Positions 8,513-19,000 of a stretch of DNA of 58,767 nt are shown here, piece by piece. The notes beneath the pieces are model-generated. The model saw nothing but the letters and a program-made list of their open reading frames with translations, was not told the DNA's origin and did no database searches. The stretch is from Chthonomonadaceae bacterium (GTDB taxonomy: Bacteria > Armatimonadota > Chthonomonadetes > Chthonomonadales > Chthonomonadaceae): assembly GCA_027459665.1 (NCBI GenBank), contig DAIDHN010000023.1:1-58767 (forward strand), read 5' to 3'. How positions within the stretch are numbered: position 1 is the stretch's first letter; every line of letters begins with the position of its first letter. The position numbers and the translations under genes are program-made.

Positions 8513-9355
8513 ATGAGATTCACGAAAATGCATGGAATCGGCAACGATTTCATCGTTGTGAATGCACTTGATGATACACCGGAGGAAAGCACTCTGCCAG
8601 AATTGAGCAGACGCATGAACGATAGAAAATTTGGCGTTGGCGGCGATGGCTTGATTCTTGTACTCCCTTCCAAAACCGCCGACTACAAAATGCGCATGTT
8701 CAACCCGGATGGCAGCGAGGCTGAAATGTGCGGCAATGGCATTCGCTGCTTTGCAAGGTACATTTACGATAGAACTCCAAGTATAGATCAGCAGCTAAAG
8801 GTGGAAACAAAAGCCGGCACAAAAAACTTGCGCATTCACCTGCGCGGAGGCGTGGTCGAATCGGTGAAAGTGGATATGGGCATGCCAGGTCTGCTTCGAG
8901 ATGAAATACCTATGAAGGGTGAAGACAACAACAGGGTGATTGCAGAGGTAATAAAGGTCGATGGTAAACGAATGGAAATTACTGCCGTTTCTATGGGGAA
9001 TCCTCATGTTGTAATATTTGAAGATCATTTAGAAAGCTTTCCGGTAGCAAAAATCGGTCCACTCATAGAAAACCACCGCCTCTTTCCAGAAAGAACCAAT
9101 GTACATTTCGTTCATGTATGCAACAACAGCGAAATCATTGTACGCACCTGGGAAAGAGGTGCGGGAGAAACTCTTGCATGTGGAACCGGAGCCTGCGCCT
9201 GTGTGGTTGCTGGTGTATTAAACAATAAGACTGCCAGAAACGTTCTAGTGCATCTTCCGGGAGGCGATCTGCGAATTGAGTGGCTGGGTGATCAGAGAGT
9301 GGTAATGACTGGGCCGGCGGAGGAAGTGTTTGAGGGAGATTATAAACTCAAATGA
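8513..9355 (+). CDS. dapF: Diaminopimelate epimerase
   Basis: 280 residues, standard for DapF. The N-terminal KMHGIGNDFIVV, the first catalytic Cys in EMCGNGIRCF (C73) and the second in LACGTGACA (C222) are all intact, as are GNPH and RGAGET. It interconverts LL- and meso-diaminopimelate in lysine and peptidoglycan synthesis, so the cell wall probably uses meso-DAP. An AAGAGG tract precedes the ATG. Its TGA overlaps the start of the next gene by ATGA, placing it firmly inside the miaA-selB operon. Confidence 0.97.
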   Translation: MRFTKMHGIGNDFIVVNALDDTPEESTLPELSRRMNDRKFGVGGDGLILVLPSKTADYKMRMFNPDGSEAEMCGNGIRCFARYIYDRTPSIDQQLKVETKAGTKNLRIHLRGGVVESVKVDMGMPGLLRDEIPMKGEDNNRVIAEVIKVDGKRMEITAVSMGNPHVVIFEDHLESFPVAKIGPLIENHRLFPERTNVHFVHVCNNSEIIVRTWERGAGETLACGTGACACVVAGVLNNKTARNVLVHLPGGDLRIEWLGDQRVVMTGPAEEVFEGDYKLK

Positions 9356-10308
9356 ACAGCCCTGTGTTTATTGCAACCTGGCCATTTGGCTTGGAAGCAG
9401 CAAGAGTAGGCTATCAGTGCCTGCAGCAAAATGAATCTTCGCTCGACGCCATTGAAAAAGCAGCCAATACCATAGAGTTAGACCGTACGGTAACGTCGGT
9501 GGGAGCAGGCGGTATGCCAAATGCGGAAGGCGTTCTTGAACTGGATGCGGCTATAATGGATGGTAAAACCCATAGCGCAGGCTCAGTCGCTGGTCTTATT
9601 GGTATCTCTCGCCCTATTTCAGTGGCACGAAAGATCATGGAAACTACTCCCCACGTAATGCTTGTTGGCAGCAATGCTTTGCGATTTGCACTGAAACACG
9701 GCTTTCAGGAAGAAGAACTGCGTACCGAAGAATCTATTCAAAGCTGGCTTAACTGGAAGAAAAAACATATTTCTCAAGCAGAAGTTGCCCACTTTGAAGA
9801 CCTTGCTACACCCCAAAACCATGACACCATTGGCCTGTGCGCACTGGATGCCTCTGGTACTCTTTCGGCAGGCTGTACCACCAGCGGGCTGGCCTGGAAG
9901 CTGCCAGGCAGAGTCGGCGACTCGCCCCTCATTGGTTCTGGGTTGTATGTAGACAACGAAGTAGGTGCGGCGGCGGCAACTGGCGATGGTGATGAAATGA
10001 TGAAGGTTACCATCTCTTCCAGAGTAGTAGCTCTCATGGCGGCAGGTGCATCTCCACAAGCGGCATGTGAAACAGCCCTGCGCTACCTGCTGCGCAAGCG
10101 GCCGGCCTCTCAGCATAAGTACGGGGCAGCGGTAATTGCACTGAATACGCAAGGAGAAACTGCCGGGGCCGCTACTCTTTCAGGCTTCTCACAAAACCAC
10201 CTCTGGCAGTGGGCTGTCGCCAGCAGGCAGCATCCTGGCGGCCGCCTGCTGGAAGGCCCCTACATTACTCCCGACAGTTCTATTACCTCACTTCTTGATA
10301 AAGCATGA
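9352..10308 (+). CDS. Glycosylasparaginase/isoaspartyl peptidase-type Ntn hydrolase
   Basis: 318 residues of the asparaginase-2 (N-terminal nucleophile) family. The HDTIG motif places the autocatalytic nucleophile at T159, and downstream GRVGDSPLIGSGLYVDNEVGA and AAATGDGDEMM match aspartylglucosaminidase more closely than IaaA/EcAIII. The precursor should cleave before T159 into alpha and beta chains. No signal peptide is apparent, so a cytosolic role on isoaspartyl peptides, Asn or glyco-Asn is likely; the exact substrate is open. It is coupled to dapF (ATGA) and to selB (ATGA). Confidence 0.9.
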   Translation: MNSPVFIATWPFGLEAARVGYQCLQQNESSLDAIEKAANTIELDRTVTSVGAGGMPNAEGVLELDAAIMDGKTHSAGSVAGLIGISRPISVARKIMETTPHVMLVGSNALRFALKHGFQEEELRTEESIQSWLNWKKKHISQAEVAHFEDLATPQNHDTIGLCALDASGTLSAGCTTSGLAWKLPGRVGDSPLIGSGLYVDNEVGAAAATGDGDEMMKVTISSRVVALMAAGASPQAACETALRYLLRKRPASQHKYGAAVIALNTQGETAGAATLSGFSQNHLWQWAVASRQHPGGRLLEGPYITPDSSITSLLDKA

Positions 10309-12209
10309 AACATGTCCTGGTTGGCACAGCAGGGCATGTTGATCATGGCAAGACAACGCTCATCCATGCGCTCACCGGCACTGATACCGACAGGCTGCAG
10401 GAAGAAAAAGAAAGAGGCATGTCGATTGACCTCGGCTTTGCCTGTCTGACGCTGCCGGATGGGAACCGTGTGAGTGTCGTCGATGTACCTGGGCACGAAA
10501 AGTTTTTGAAGAATATGCTGGCTGGTGCTGGCGGAGTAGACGTGGCTTTGCTGGTGGTTGCGGCAGATGAAGGTATGATGCCGCAAACTTGGGAGCATTT
10601 GAATATACTGAAGCTTCTGCAAGTGAAAAGAGGAGTGGTCGCTATTACCCGGGCCGATCTTGCAGACAAGGAAACACTGGCCGTGTGCAGGCAAAATTTA
10701 GTGCAGCAGCTGGCAGGTTCTTTTCTGGAAAAAGCCCCGGTTGTAGTGGTCTCTGCTGTTACAGGAAGAGGCTTGAATGCATTGAAACATGCCATCATGA
10801 CAGAAGTGAGTAAAACCACCGCACGTGCTGCACAAACTCCTTTTCGCATGTATATAGACAGAGTATTTGTACGCAGCGGATATGGAACCGTAGTCACTGG
10901 CACACTGGTTTCAGGTACACTGCACAAAGGTGACAAGGCACAGCTTGTCCCTTCCAGTATGGCAGTAAAAGTAAGATACCTGCAAATTCATGGCCAGCAG
11001 GTGCCCTTTGCAGAGGCTGGCAATAGAGTTGCTGTAAATATTGCAGGTGAAAGCCTTGAGACAATACGACGCGGTGAACAGCTTGCCCTGCCGGGCGCTG
11101 TGTCAGTTACCGCAAGGGCGGATGTCTGCATCACTCTGCTTCCCGATACAAAAGTAAATCACAACCAGCGCTTAAGAATGTACATTGGTTCTGCTGAAGT
11201 GATCGGCAGGATGCATCTGCTCGAAAAAAATATCGACCAGGCAGATGGCGTGCTGTGCCAGTTCATTGCAGATAAAGAATTTGCCTGCCAGAAAGGAGAC
11301 AAGGTGGTTTTTCGTTCATTAAGTCCCCTTCACACCCTTGCTGGCGGCATTGTACTTGACCCAATGCCAAAGCCGCACAAAAAGGGAGAGGACAGCGTAC
11401 TCGCATTCCTAAAAGGGCTGATGGCAAATGACACGGTTTCTGTATTCAATGAACAACTCAAAGCCAGACTATTTATAGAGGCAGATGCAGTGCATCTGCT
11501 GCTTAAATGCAGCGCAGAAGAAGCCGACAGTATTCTGCAGTCTATGATCGAAAAAGAAGAGGTAGCGCTGCTCGATAACACAATAGTTATTCACACTGCA
11601 CAAATACAGAATCTCATCAATAGGGTTGTGAGTATCCTTGATGACTATCACCATAGATTTCCACTCCGGCAGGGTATCCCCAGAGATGAATTGAAAACAT
11701 TGTTGCAGCTAAAAGCAACTGGCAGACAAACACAGTCGATACTGCAGTACCTGCGCAGCCGCCAAATAGTAGAGTTGGACGGGTTATTTGTTCGTCTTCC
11801 AGATTTCAGGGTGTCTCTTTCTGAAACACAGCAGGCACAAATAGCTGCCGTAGCAGATTATTATACTTCTTGCGGGGTCAACATACCAGAAATCAGTATT
11901 GTGAGCCGAGAACTGAAAATGCCGCCAGATACTCTTTTCGCACTCATCAAGGCAGGTGTGCAGCTGGGTAAATTCATCTCTGTTTCAGATGGGTGTTATT
12001 ATTCTGCAGAAACCTTTCAAACTCTGCAGAAAACTGTAGAAGCCTACAGTTTGAAAAAGGGAGGAATTACAGTAGCTGAATTGAGAGATGAGCTGCATAC
12101 AAACAGAAAAATGGCGCTGATTGCGCTGGAGTTTCTTGATTCCAAACGGATAACTGTAAGGCAGGAGAACTGCCATGTATTCATACAAAACAACAGAACA
12201 CTGCAATGA
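10305..12209 (+). CDS. selB: Selenocysteine-specific elongation factor SelB
   Basis: 634 residues. GTPase motifs are G1 GTAGHVDHGKTTL at the N-terminus, the switch ERGMSIDLGFA, G3 VDVPGHEKF and a TRAD G4 equivalent, followed by EF-Tu-like domains II-III. A C-terminal half of winged-helix repeats (from about residue 400, with HRFPLRQGIPRDELK and similar segments) is diagnostic of SelB and binds the SECIS hairpin. It delivers Sec-tRNA to in-frame UGA codons, so selenoproteins should exist in this genome, though none and no selA/selC are in this window. It is coupled by ATGA overlaps on both sides. Confidence 0.95.
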   Translation: MKHVLVGTAGHVDHGKTTLIHALTGTDTDRLQEEKERGMSIDLGFACLTLPDGNRVSVVDVPGHEKFLKNMLAGAGGVDVALLVVAADEGMMPQTWEHLNILKLLQVKRGVVAITRADLADKETLAVCRQNLVQQLAGSFLEKAPVVVVSAVTGRGLNALKHAIMTEVSKTTARAAQTPFRMYIDRVFVRSGYGTVVTGTLVSGTLHKGDKAQLVPSSMAVKVRYLQIHGQQVPFAEAGNRVAVNIAGESLETIRRGEQLALPGAVSVTARADVCITLLPDTKVNHNQRLRMYIGSAEVIGRMHLLEKNIDQADGVLCQFIADKEFACQKGDKVVFRSLSPLHTLAGGIVLDPMPKPHKKGEDSVLAFLKGLMANDTVSVFNEQLKARLFIEADAVHLLLKCSAEEADSILQSMIEKEEVALLDNTIVIHTAQIQNLINRVVSILDDYHHRFPLRQGIPRDELKTLLQLKATGRQTQSILQYLRSRQIVELDGLFVRLPDFRVSLSETQQAQIAAVADYYTSCGVNIPEISIVSRELKMPPDTLFALIKAGVQLGKFISVSDGCYYSAETFQTLQKTVEAYSLKKGGITVAELRDELHTNRKMALIALEFLDSKRITVRQENCHVFIQNNRTLQ

Positions 12210-12493
12210 GAGTTCATATCAATATTCAAAAAGAGGGCTTGACCATAGACAGAAGTTTCACAGCAGATGATGCTGAGGGAATAGTACAGCAGCTGCAGGA
12301 TGACATTGCTGTACAAATTGGGCCGCCTCTATCAATGCTCATACGCTCACTGCCCGCAACAGTCTTTGTGAAAGAAATTGTTGCACAGATCAATCTTGGT
12401 AAAAGAACTGGGTTTCCCCTGCCCAACTCATGTGACGATTTTTTAGATTTGGTAGTTGAACAGGGGTATGCTGCCTACATTCCAGATGAGTGA
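12206..12493 (+). CDS. Hypothetical protein coupled to selB
   Basis: A 95-residue protein with no family I recognise. It has no signal peptide or membrane segment. The start ATG overlaps the selB stop by ATGA, which argues that it is a real gene and translated with selB. The sequence begins with a strand-like RVHINIQKEGLTI and an acidic SFTADDAEGIVQQLQDDIA helix, then a helix with KEIVAQIN, and ends acidic (IPDE), suggesting a small alpha/beta cytosolic domain. Its last 19 bases overlap the end of the convergent TPR gene. Confidence 0.7.
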   Translation: MRVHINIQKEGLTIDRSFTADDAEGIVQQLQDDIAVQIGPPLSMLIRSLPATVFVKEIVAQINLGKRTGFPLPNSCDDFLDLVVEQGYAAYIPDE

Positions 12494-13725
12494 TTAAAAT
12501 CGCTCAGTACAGCGTGTTCGTGCGCTGCAACCAAAAGTTTCAGTGCCTCTTTCAGAGTACTATTTGCGGGCTGGCGCTTTAGAGCGTTGCGCAAATCGTG
12601 TATTCCTGCAGCAATATCAAACGGGGCAGCGGTAGATGCCGCCTCTGAATAAATCTGCCTCGACTGCCCCCAATTACCCTGTACTGCATAAAAAAGCCCA
12701 AGATTGAACTTCACATAAGAAAGTGTTTTGTTGAATGACAATGCCTTATAGCTCGATTGAAAGGCACTTTTCAAATCTCCCGCTTCATATTGTGACCAAC
12801 CCAGATTTCCCCAGGTAATAGCATCTTTCGGCTTGGTCTGCAGCAGCTTCTGATACTGTGCAATGGCAGCTGCATGTTCTCCTTTCTGGTCATTGATTTG
12901 CGCGAGTGCAGAGAGTGTGTTGGCTGTATTCTGTACACTCGTTGGCAAACTCTGCAAAACAAGCATGGCTTTGCTGTATTGCTTCGCATTTGAGTATGCA
13001 GTAGCCTCATCGGTTACTATCTGGTACCTAATCTGGGTGGCAGCTGCACTGGCAGCAGTGGGAAGCTGATCAAGCAGGTTCAGAGCAGCACTATATTCAT
13101 TCAACGCTTTTTCGTTTTCATTCAGTTGTGTAAAAGCATCGCCCAGCGCCATATGCCCCACTATATTCGCTTGGTCTAGGCCAATACTGTTTTGAAAGTA
13201 CCTTGCAGCTTCGTCATAATGGTCTGTCTGCATGGCAAACTGGCCGGCATCCATCTGCATTTGGGCATTATCCGGGGAAAGTACAATGGCTTTCTTTTCA
13301 GCTGCAAGAGCTCCGCTGTAATTGTTCAACCCATTTTGAGCAGCAGCTAGCACTTCGTACGCCCTGGCAGAGTTTTCGTTCAGGGCTGCTGCACTTTGTG
13401 CTGCATCGGCGCTCATCTTGTAATTACCGGTTTGCAGTGAAACAGCTGCCAAAGTGATCTGAGCCTCAAAACTGTAAGGATACAATGCTGCAGCATTCTG
13501 AAAAACCTGCAATGCCTGTGCAGTCTGCTTTTTTTGCAGCAAGGCAATTCCCTTCTGCATCAGCTCTGGCAGGGGGATAAGTTGCGGCGAGCCAATCGGC
13601 ACATCTGCATGCCCCGGCACTAAAGACTTTGGCACTCCACTCTGTGCATTCGCCTGAGACCTACCCCACATGAAAACAAGGCCCAGTACAGCGAAACTAA
13701 CAGTAACTATTTTTCTCCAATTCAT
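12475..13725 (-). CDS. Secreted or periplasmic TPR-repeat protein
   Basis: About 416 residues from the ATG at 13725, which has GGAG seven bases upstream and opens with a clear signal peptide (MNWRKIVTVSFAVLGLVFMW, then SQANAQS). A longer open frame to 14151 is a non-coding extension across the divergent promoter. After a short linker it contains eight or more tetratricopeptide repeats (for example GIALLQKKQTAQALQVFQNAAALYP, GDAFTQLNENEKALNEYSAAL, WGNLGWSQYEAGDLKSAF). TPR arrays are scaffolds for protein assembly; here it would act outside the cytoplasm. No catalytic domain is attached. It is similar in design to the secreted TPR protein at 45.2 kb. Confidence 0.85.
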   Translation of the reverse strand: MNWRKIVTVSFAVLGLVFMWGRSQANAQSGVPKSLVPGHADVPIGSPQLIPLPELMQKGIALLQKKQTAQALQVFQNAAALYPYSFEAQITLAAVSLQTGNYKMSADAAQSAAALNENSARAYEVLAAAQNGLNNYSGALAAEKKAIVLSPDNAQMQMDAGQFAMQTDHYDEAARYFQNSIGLDQANIVGHMALGDAFTQLNENEKALNEYSAALNLLDQLPTAASAAATQIRYQIVTDEATAYSNAKQYSKAMLVLQSLPTSVQNTANTLSALAQINDQKGEHAAAIAQYQKLLQTKPKDAITWGNLGWSQYEAGDLKSAFQSSYKALSFNKTLSYVKFNLGLFYAVQGNWGQSRQIYSEAASTAAPFDIAAGIHDLRNALKRQPANSTLKEALKLLVAAHEHAVLSDFNHSSGM

Positions 13726-13830
13726 GCTAGAACTCCATTTTACGCATTCTGAAGGAATATAGACAATATTGACGTATAAATGAGATAGGAAGTTTCTTCC
13801 ATGTTTCTCACCAGTTCTTACAGATAAAGA

Positions 13831-14949
13831 ATGGAAAATATGAGCATACCACATCACACGCGTGCCTCCGTTATACCAGAACCCCATTCCCATCCGGTTA
13901 TTCAAACCTACCCCATTCCGCAGCTGGCTCCCGGAGAGGCTCTCCTGCGTGTCGTTGCCTCTGAAGTTTGCGGCACCGATGTACACCTCAAGGAGGGCAG
14001 GCTGAGCGGTGTGCCATTCCCGCTCATACCCGGTCATGTAAGCGTTGGTGAAATTGTAGCTGTCTCCTCCCCTCTCTACTCTCCAGAAGGCACTGCTATT
14101 CTGCCAGGTATGCAGGTTGCTTTCCTCGATGTATTTGATACATGCCACCACTGTCTCTACTGTACCGTTTGGAAGACATCAACAAGATGCCCTCACAGAA
14201 AGGTATATGGCATAACGGTAGGAGCAAACGAAACTCCAGGCTTGGGCGGAGGCTGGTCAGAGTACATGATACTTCGGGCAGGTACTCTTATTCTCCCGCT
14301 CGCCCCTAAAGTTACACCGGATATTTGGATAGGAGCCGGCTGCGGACTGCCAACCGCCATGCATGCAATAGAACTTGCATCTATACGCATAGGAGACCGA
14401 GTGCTGATACAGGGCAGCGGCCCGGTTGGATTATCGGCATGCGCTCTTGCTCTGCTTAGTGGCGCAGGCTGGGTAGGTGTTATTGGGGCGCCTGCCGAGA
14501 GGCTTGCCGAAGCACAGAGAATGGGAGCCGATTTCACCATCGATGTTACGGCCACAACCCCGCAGGAACGCAGGGAAAGGCTTTACGAGGCTCTGAATGG
14601 TTACGGACCAGACATTGTGATAGAAGCCAGTGGCAGCACTGCAGCTATACAGGAAGGATGTGAACTCATTAGGGACTGCGGCAGATACGTTGTAGTTGGT
14701 CAATATACCGACAACGGCAGCATCTCACTCAACCCTCACCTGCACATCAACAAAAAGCACCTGTCTATTCAAGGCTGCTGGGGCTGCGATTTTTCACATG
14801 TATTCAGAGCCATGCAAACCCTAGACAGATTCAACGAGAGAATACGTTGGGATAAGTTTATTTCCCACAGATATTCTCTTGAAGAAACCGGTCAGGCGCT
14901 GATTGATGTAGAGCAGAGGAGTGTTGTAAAGGCTGTGATCATTCCTTAG
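13831..14949 (+). CDS. Zinc-dependent medium-chain alcohol/polyol dehydrogenase family
   Basis: 372 residues. EVCGTDVH supplies the first catalytic-zinc Cys, and the structural zinc site is the four-Cys run CHHCLYC...C near residues 110-125. The Rossmann motif is GSGPVGLSACALA. The usual GHE of the catalytic loop reads GHVSVGE here, with Val in place of Glu, while the His is kept and a Cys in GAGCGLPTA is available as third ligand. The protein therefore probably binds zinc, but detailed chemistry may differ. Substrate unknown (polyol, threonine-like or alcohol). An ATG at 13840 is an alternative start; neither has a strong Shine-Dalgarno. It is divergent from the TPR gene and convergent with galM, 4 bases apart. 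Confidence 0.85.
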   Translation: MENMSIPHHTRASVIPEPHSHPVIQTYPIPQLAPGEALLRVVASEVCGTDVHLKEGRLSGVPFPLIPGHVSVGEIVAVSSPLYSPEGTAILPGMQVAFLDVFDTCHHCLYCTVWKTSTRCPHRKVYGITVGANETPGLGGGWSEYMILRAGTLILPLAPKVTPDIWIGAGCGLPTAMHAIELASIRIGDRVLIQGSGPVGLSACALALLSGAGWVGVIGAPAERLAEAQRMGADFTIDVTATTPQERRERLYEALNGYGPDIVIEASGSTAAIQEGCELIRDCGRYVVVGQYTDNGSISLNPHLHINKKHLSIQGCWGCDFSHVFRAMQTLDRFNERIRWDKFISHRYSLEETGQALIDVEQRSVVKAVIIP

Positions 14950-14953
14950 CAGA

Positions 14954-15997
14954 TCAATGCACTGAAAAACAGTACACGGTGCGCTGCCTGTAAACCCTGC
15001 CTGGCGTAAGTATGGTATTTGGAAAGTGAGGGTGATGCACCGAGTCAGGGAAATGCTGTGCCTCCAGGCAAAACCCCGAATGCTTATGGTATACCTGCCC
15101 CTGTTTGCCGGTGTGGCTGCCATCCAGAAAGTTTCCAGTGTAAAACTGAAAGCCAGGTTCGGTGGTGCGCATTTCCATTACTCTTCCACTGGCGGCATGA
15201 TACACCCTGGCTGCAAGTTTTATCCCGCTGCCATATCCTCGTACCAGAAAGTTATGGTCGTAGCCCCCCGGAACATCATGTATACGCTCGCCTATTTTCA
15301 TAGCCGTACGAAAATCCATAGGACTATCGGCAACAGAGCACACTTCTCCGGTTGGTATCAGGGTGGAATCTGATGGAGTGTATGAGTCTGATGAGAACGT
15401 AATATCATGCCCCAGTATATCGCCGCTGCCAGCCAGGTTAAAATAGGCATGATTGGTTAGATTCACAGGGGTTGGCCGGTTCGCTTCTGCACTGTAACTG
15501 ATGTGCAGGCAGTTTGCATCTGTCAGAGTGTACACCACTCTAACATCCATATCACCCGGATACCCTTCTTCACCATCTGGACTAAGGTATGAAAATTGTA
15601 CGGCGACGCCCTTCACCCTCTGAACTTTGCGGCTCCTCCACAGGGCTTTGTCAAACCCGCTCATGCCACCATGCAAATGATTTGGGCCATTATTAACTGC
15701 CAACACAAAATGGTCTCCTGCAAGAGTAAAATGCCCCCCTGCAATTCGATTGGCCACTCTGCCAATGACTGCTCCCATATAAGGCTGGCCGGTCAAGTAG
15801 CCTTCCAGTGTGTCGAACCCCAACAGAACGTCCCGGTACACCCCATTTCTGTCGGGAGCTGTCAAACTGATCAGTGTAGCGCCATAATTCATAATGCGCG
15901 CCTGCATCCCATTTCTATTCGTGAGGGTATATACATACACCTCTCTGCCATCTGGCAAACCGCCGAAACGAGCGCGTTCTACAGTGTTTACCGACAT
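14954..15997 (-). CDS. galM: Aldose 1-epimerase (mutarotase)
   Basis: 347 residues matching GalM in length and order of motifs: NYGATLISL, GRVANRI, NGPNHLHGG with the first catalytic His, NLTNHAYFNLAG with the second, and the catalytic Glu in FCLEAQHFPD. It interconverts alpha and beta anomers of glucose/galactose. No signal peptide, so cytosolic. AAAGGGGG precedes the ATG at good spacing. It lies 18 bases downstream of metH on the same strand and is likely the last gene of the mutL-SDR-metH-galM operon, although there is no functional link to the others. Confidence 0.95.
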   Translation of the reverse strand: MSVNTVERARFGGLPDGREVYVYTLTNRNGMQARIMNYGATLISLTAPDRNGVYRDVLLGFDTLEGYLTGQPYMGAVIGRVANRIAGGHFTLAGDHFVLAVNNGPNHLHGGMSGFDKALWRSRKVQRVKGVAVQFSYLSPDGEEGYPGDMDVRVVYTLTDANCLHISYSAEANRPTPVNLTNHAYFNLAGSGDILGHDITFSSDSYTPSDSTLIPTGEVCSVADSPMDFRTAMKIGERIHDVPGGYDHNFLVRGYGSGIKLAARVYHAASGRVMEMRTTEPGFQFYTGNFLDGSHTGKQGQVYHKHSGFCLEAQHFPDSVHHPHFPNTILTPGRVYRQRTVYCFSVH

Positions 15998-16015
15998 AGC
16001 ACCCCCTTTGTATCC

Positions 16016-19000
16016 CTATGAATAGTTTAGTGACGCAGCAAGCCATTGTTCTGCTTGTTCCAGTGAAATACCTCTTCTGGATGCATAATCCGCAACCTGA
16101 TCTTTATTCAGCTTGCCAACCGGAAAATACCGCGCTGCCGGATGTGCAAAGTAAAAACCGCACACCGAGCTGCCCGGTATCATGGCGAAATTTTCGGTGA
16201 GGCATATCCCTGCATTTTTCTCTACTCCCAATAACTCAAACATCTCTAGTTTTTCGCTGTGGTCTGGGCAGGCAGGATACCCCGGTGCAGGTCGTATACC
16301 ACGGTACTTCTCCCGTATCAGGTCTTGCGGGGTAAGGTTCTCGTCTCTCCCATAACCCCATACTTTTCTTACCTCGCGATGCAAAGCCTCGGCATATGCT
16401 TCAGCCAGTCTGTCGGCAAGCGCCTCCAGTAAAATGGCGCTGTAATCATCCAGATCAGCATAAAAGCGCTGTAGCGCACTGCTCAGACCATGCCCGCTGG
16501 TTACTGCAAACATGCCGATCCAGTCTGTAAGGCCAGATTCCAAAGGTGCTATAAAATCTGCCAGCGAGTAATTGTACTGACCTTCTGATTTTTCCTTTTG
16601 CTGACGCAAAAAGTGAAAGCGCCTAAGTTCTCTCTGCCGGGATGTATCCGCATAGAGTATTACATCCTCGCCTGCCGAATTGGCGGGATATAAACCGTAC
16701 ACTCCCGCAGGCTGCAGTATATTCTCTTCAATTACCTTGTCAAGCAACTGCTGAGCATCCTCAAAAACCTTTGAGGCGCTTTCACCCACCACAGGGTCTT
16801 CCAAAATTGCAGGAAAGCGGCCATGCAAATCCCATACATGAAAAAAAGGCGTCCAGTCTATATAGTCTCTGAGCATTTTCAAATCAGCATGGTGCTCAAC
16901 AGGTATGCCATACTGGTCGGGGCAGGCAATATCTTCTGCTTTCCATTCAATAGGATATTTGCGTCGTCTTGCTTCCTCAATACTCAGCATGGCTGTTTCA
17001 CGATTGCGGCGCGAGTAAATATCTCTTTGTTCTTCCTGTTCCTTTTTAACTGCTTCTATAAAAGAGGCATGTTCTGCGCTTAGCAAATTGCTCACCACCC
17101 CCACTGCACGCGAGGCATCGAGAACATGAACCACTGGCCCCGAGTAACAGGGAGCTATTTTGATGGCTGTATGCGCCCGGCTGGTCGTAGCGCCTCCAAT
17201 GAGAAGGGGAACCTGAAATCCCTCGCGCTCCATCTCTTTCGCTACATGGCTCATTTCATCCAGTGAAGGGGTGATCAGGCCGCTCAAACCTATTACATCC
17301 ACCCCGTTCTCTCTGGCAGCACGCAGAATTTTCTCAGCAGAAACCATTACCCCCAGATCTATGATTTCATAATTGTTGCACGACAGCACAACCCCAACAA
17401 TGTTTTTGCCTATATCATGCACATCGCCTTTTACTGTGGCCAGCAGTATCTTGCCGGCAGCAGACTGCCCGCCTGCTTTTTCCTGCTCCATATATGGAAG
17501 CAATACTGCCACTGCTTTTTTCATTACTCTGGCGCTTTTTACTACCTGTGGCAGAAACATCTTGCCCATACCAAACAAGTCTCCCACCACATTCATGCCA
17601 TCCATCAATGGGCCTTCTATCACCTGAAGCGGCCGGTCATATTTTTGCCGTGCTTCTTCTGTATCGGCCTCTATGTAATCGGTGATGCCCTGCACCAATG
17701 CATGCCGCAGTCTCTCCTCAACGCTAGCCTGGCGCCATTCATTGTTTTTCGCCAGTTGCACCCCCTTCTGCCCTTTCACGCCCTCTGCATACTCCAGCAA
17801 ACGTTCGGTGCTGTCTGGGCGTCTGTTCAGAAGCACGTCTTCCACCCTCTCCAGTAAATCTGCAGGAATGTCTTCATATACCGCCAGCTGCCCTGCATTC
17901 ACAATTCCCATATCAAGGCCAGCTCGTATCGCATGGTAAAGAAAGGCTGCATGCATTGCTTCCCTCACCACATTGTTGCCTCTAAATGAGAAAGAAAGAT
18001 TGCTTACTCCACCCGATATCCGGCAGCCGGGGCACAACTCCTTGATCTGTCTAACAGCCTCTATAAAATCTACGGCATAATTGTTGTGGGCCTCTATTCC
18101 GGTTGCAACAGTAAGTATATTGGGGTCGAATATTATATCCTCCGCCGAAAAACCAACCTCTCTTGTCAATATATTGAATGCTCTCACACACACATCTACT
18201 CTGCGCTGCAGAGTGTCTGCCTGCCCCTGCTCATCAAAAGCCATCACGACTACTGCTGCACCGTACCTTGCAATGAGATGGGCTGTTTTTCTAAAAGCTT
18301 CCTCCCCTTCTTTCAAGCTGATAGAGTTAACAACACCCTTACCAGGCAAACATTTCAAGCCTGCCTCCAGTACACTCCACTTCGAGCTGTCAATCATAAT
18401 GGGAACTCGATTGATGTTCGGTTCGCCTTGAATCAGGGTGAGAAACTCAGTCATGGCTTCCTCCCCATTCAGCAAACCTTCATCCATATTCACATCAATA
18501 ATCTGGGCGCCGTTTTCTACCTGCTGCTGGGCAACAGAAAGCGCCTCTTCGTAGTTGCCGCTTAATATCAGTTTTGCAAACCTGGGCGATCCCGTCACAT
18601 TGGTTCTTTCGCCAATGTTTACAAAATTTGTTTCTTTGCGAAAAACTAAAGGCTGCGTACCGCTTAGTCTGAGTGTTTTCGGCAGGGTAGGTATTTGCCT
18701 CGGTGTATATTTCTTCACGCTTTCTGCCATAGCAGCAATATGCTCTGGGGTAGTGCCGCAGCAGCCGCCAACAATGTTCAGCCAGCCATTCTCCATCCAT
18801 TCGCAAATCATGGGGTTCATCTGTTCAGCGGTAAGGTCATAACCTGTTTCTGAAAGCGGATTGGGTAAACCGGCATTTGGATAGGCGCTCACATAGCATG
18901 AGGCAAGAGAAGAAAGCTCTTCAATAAATGGGCGCATCAAGTCTGGTCCAAATGAACAGTTCAAGCCAATGCTCAACAAGGGAACATGTGAGATAGATGT

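Noticed and set aside
13726-14151. Upstream extension of the TPR gene giving 558 residues
   Set aside because: It crosses the divergent promoter and the start of the dehydrogenase gene; a clear signal peptide and Shine-Dalgarno support 13725.
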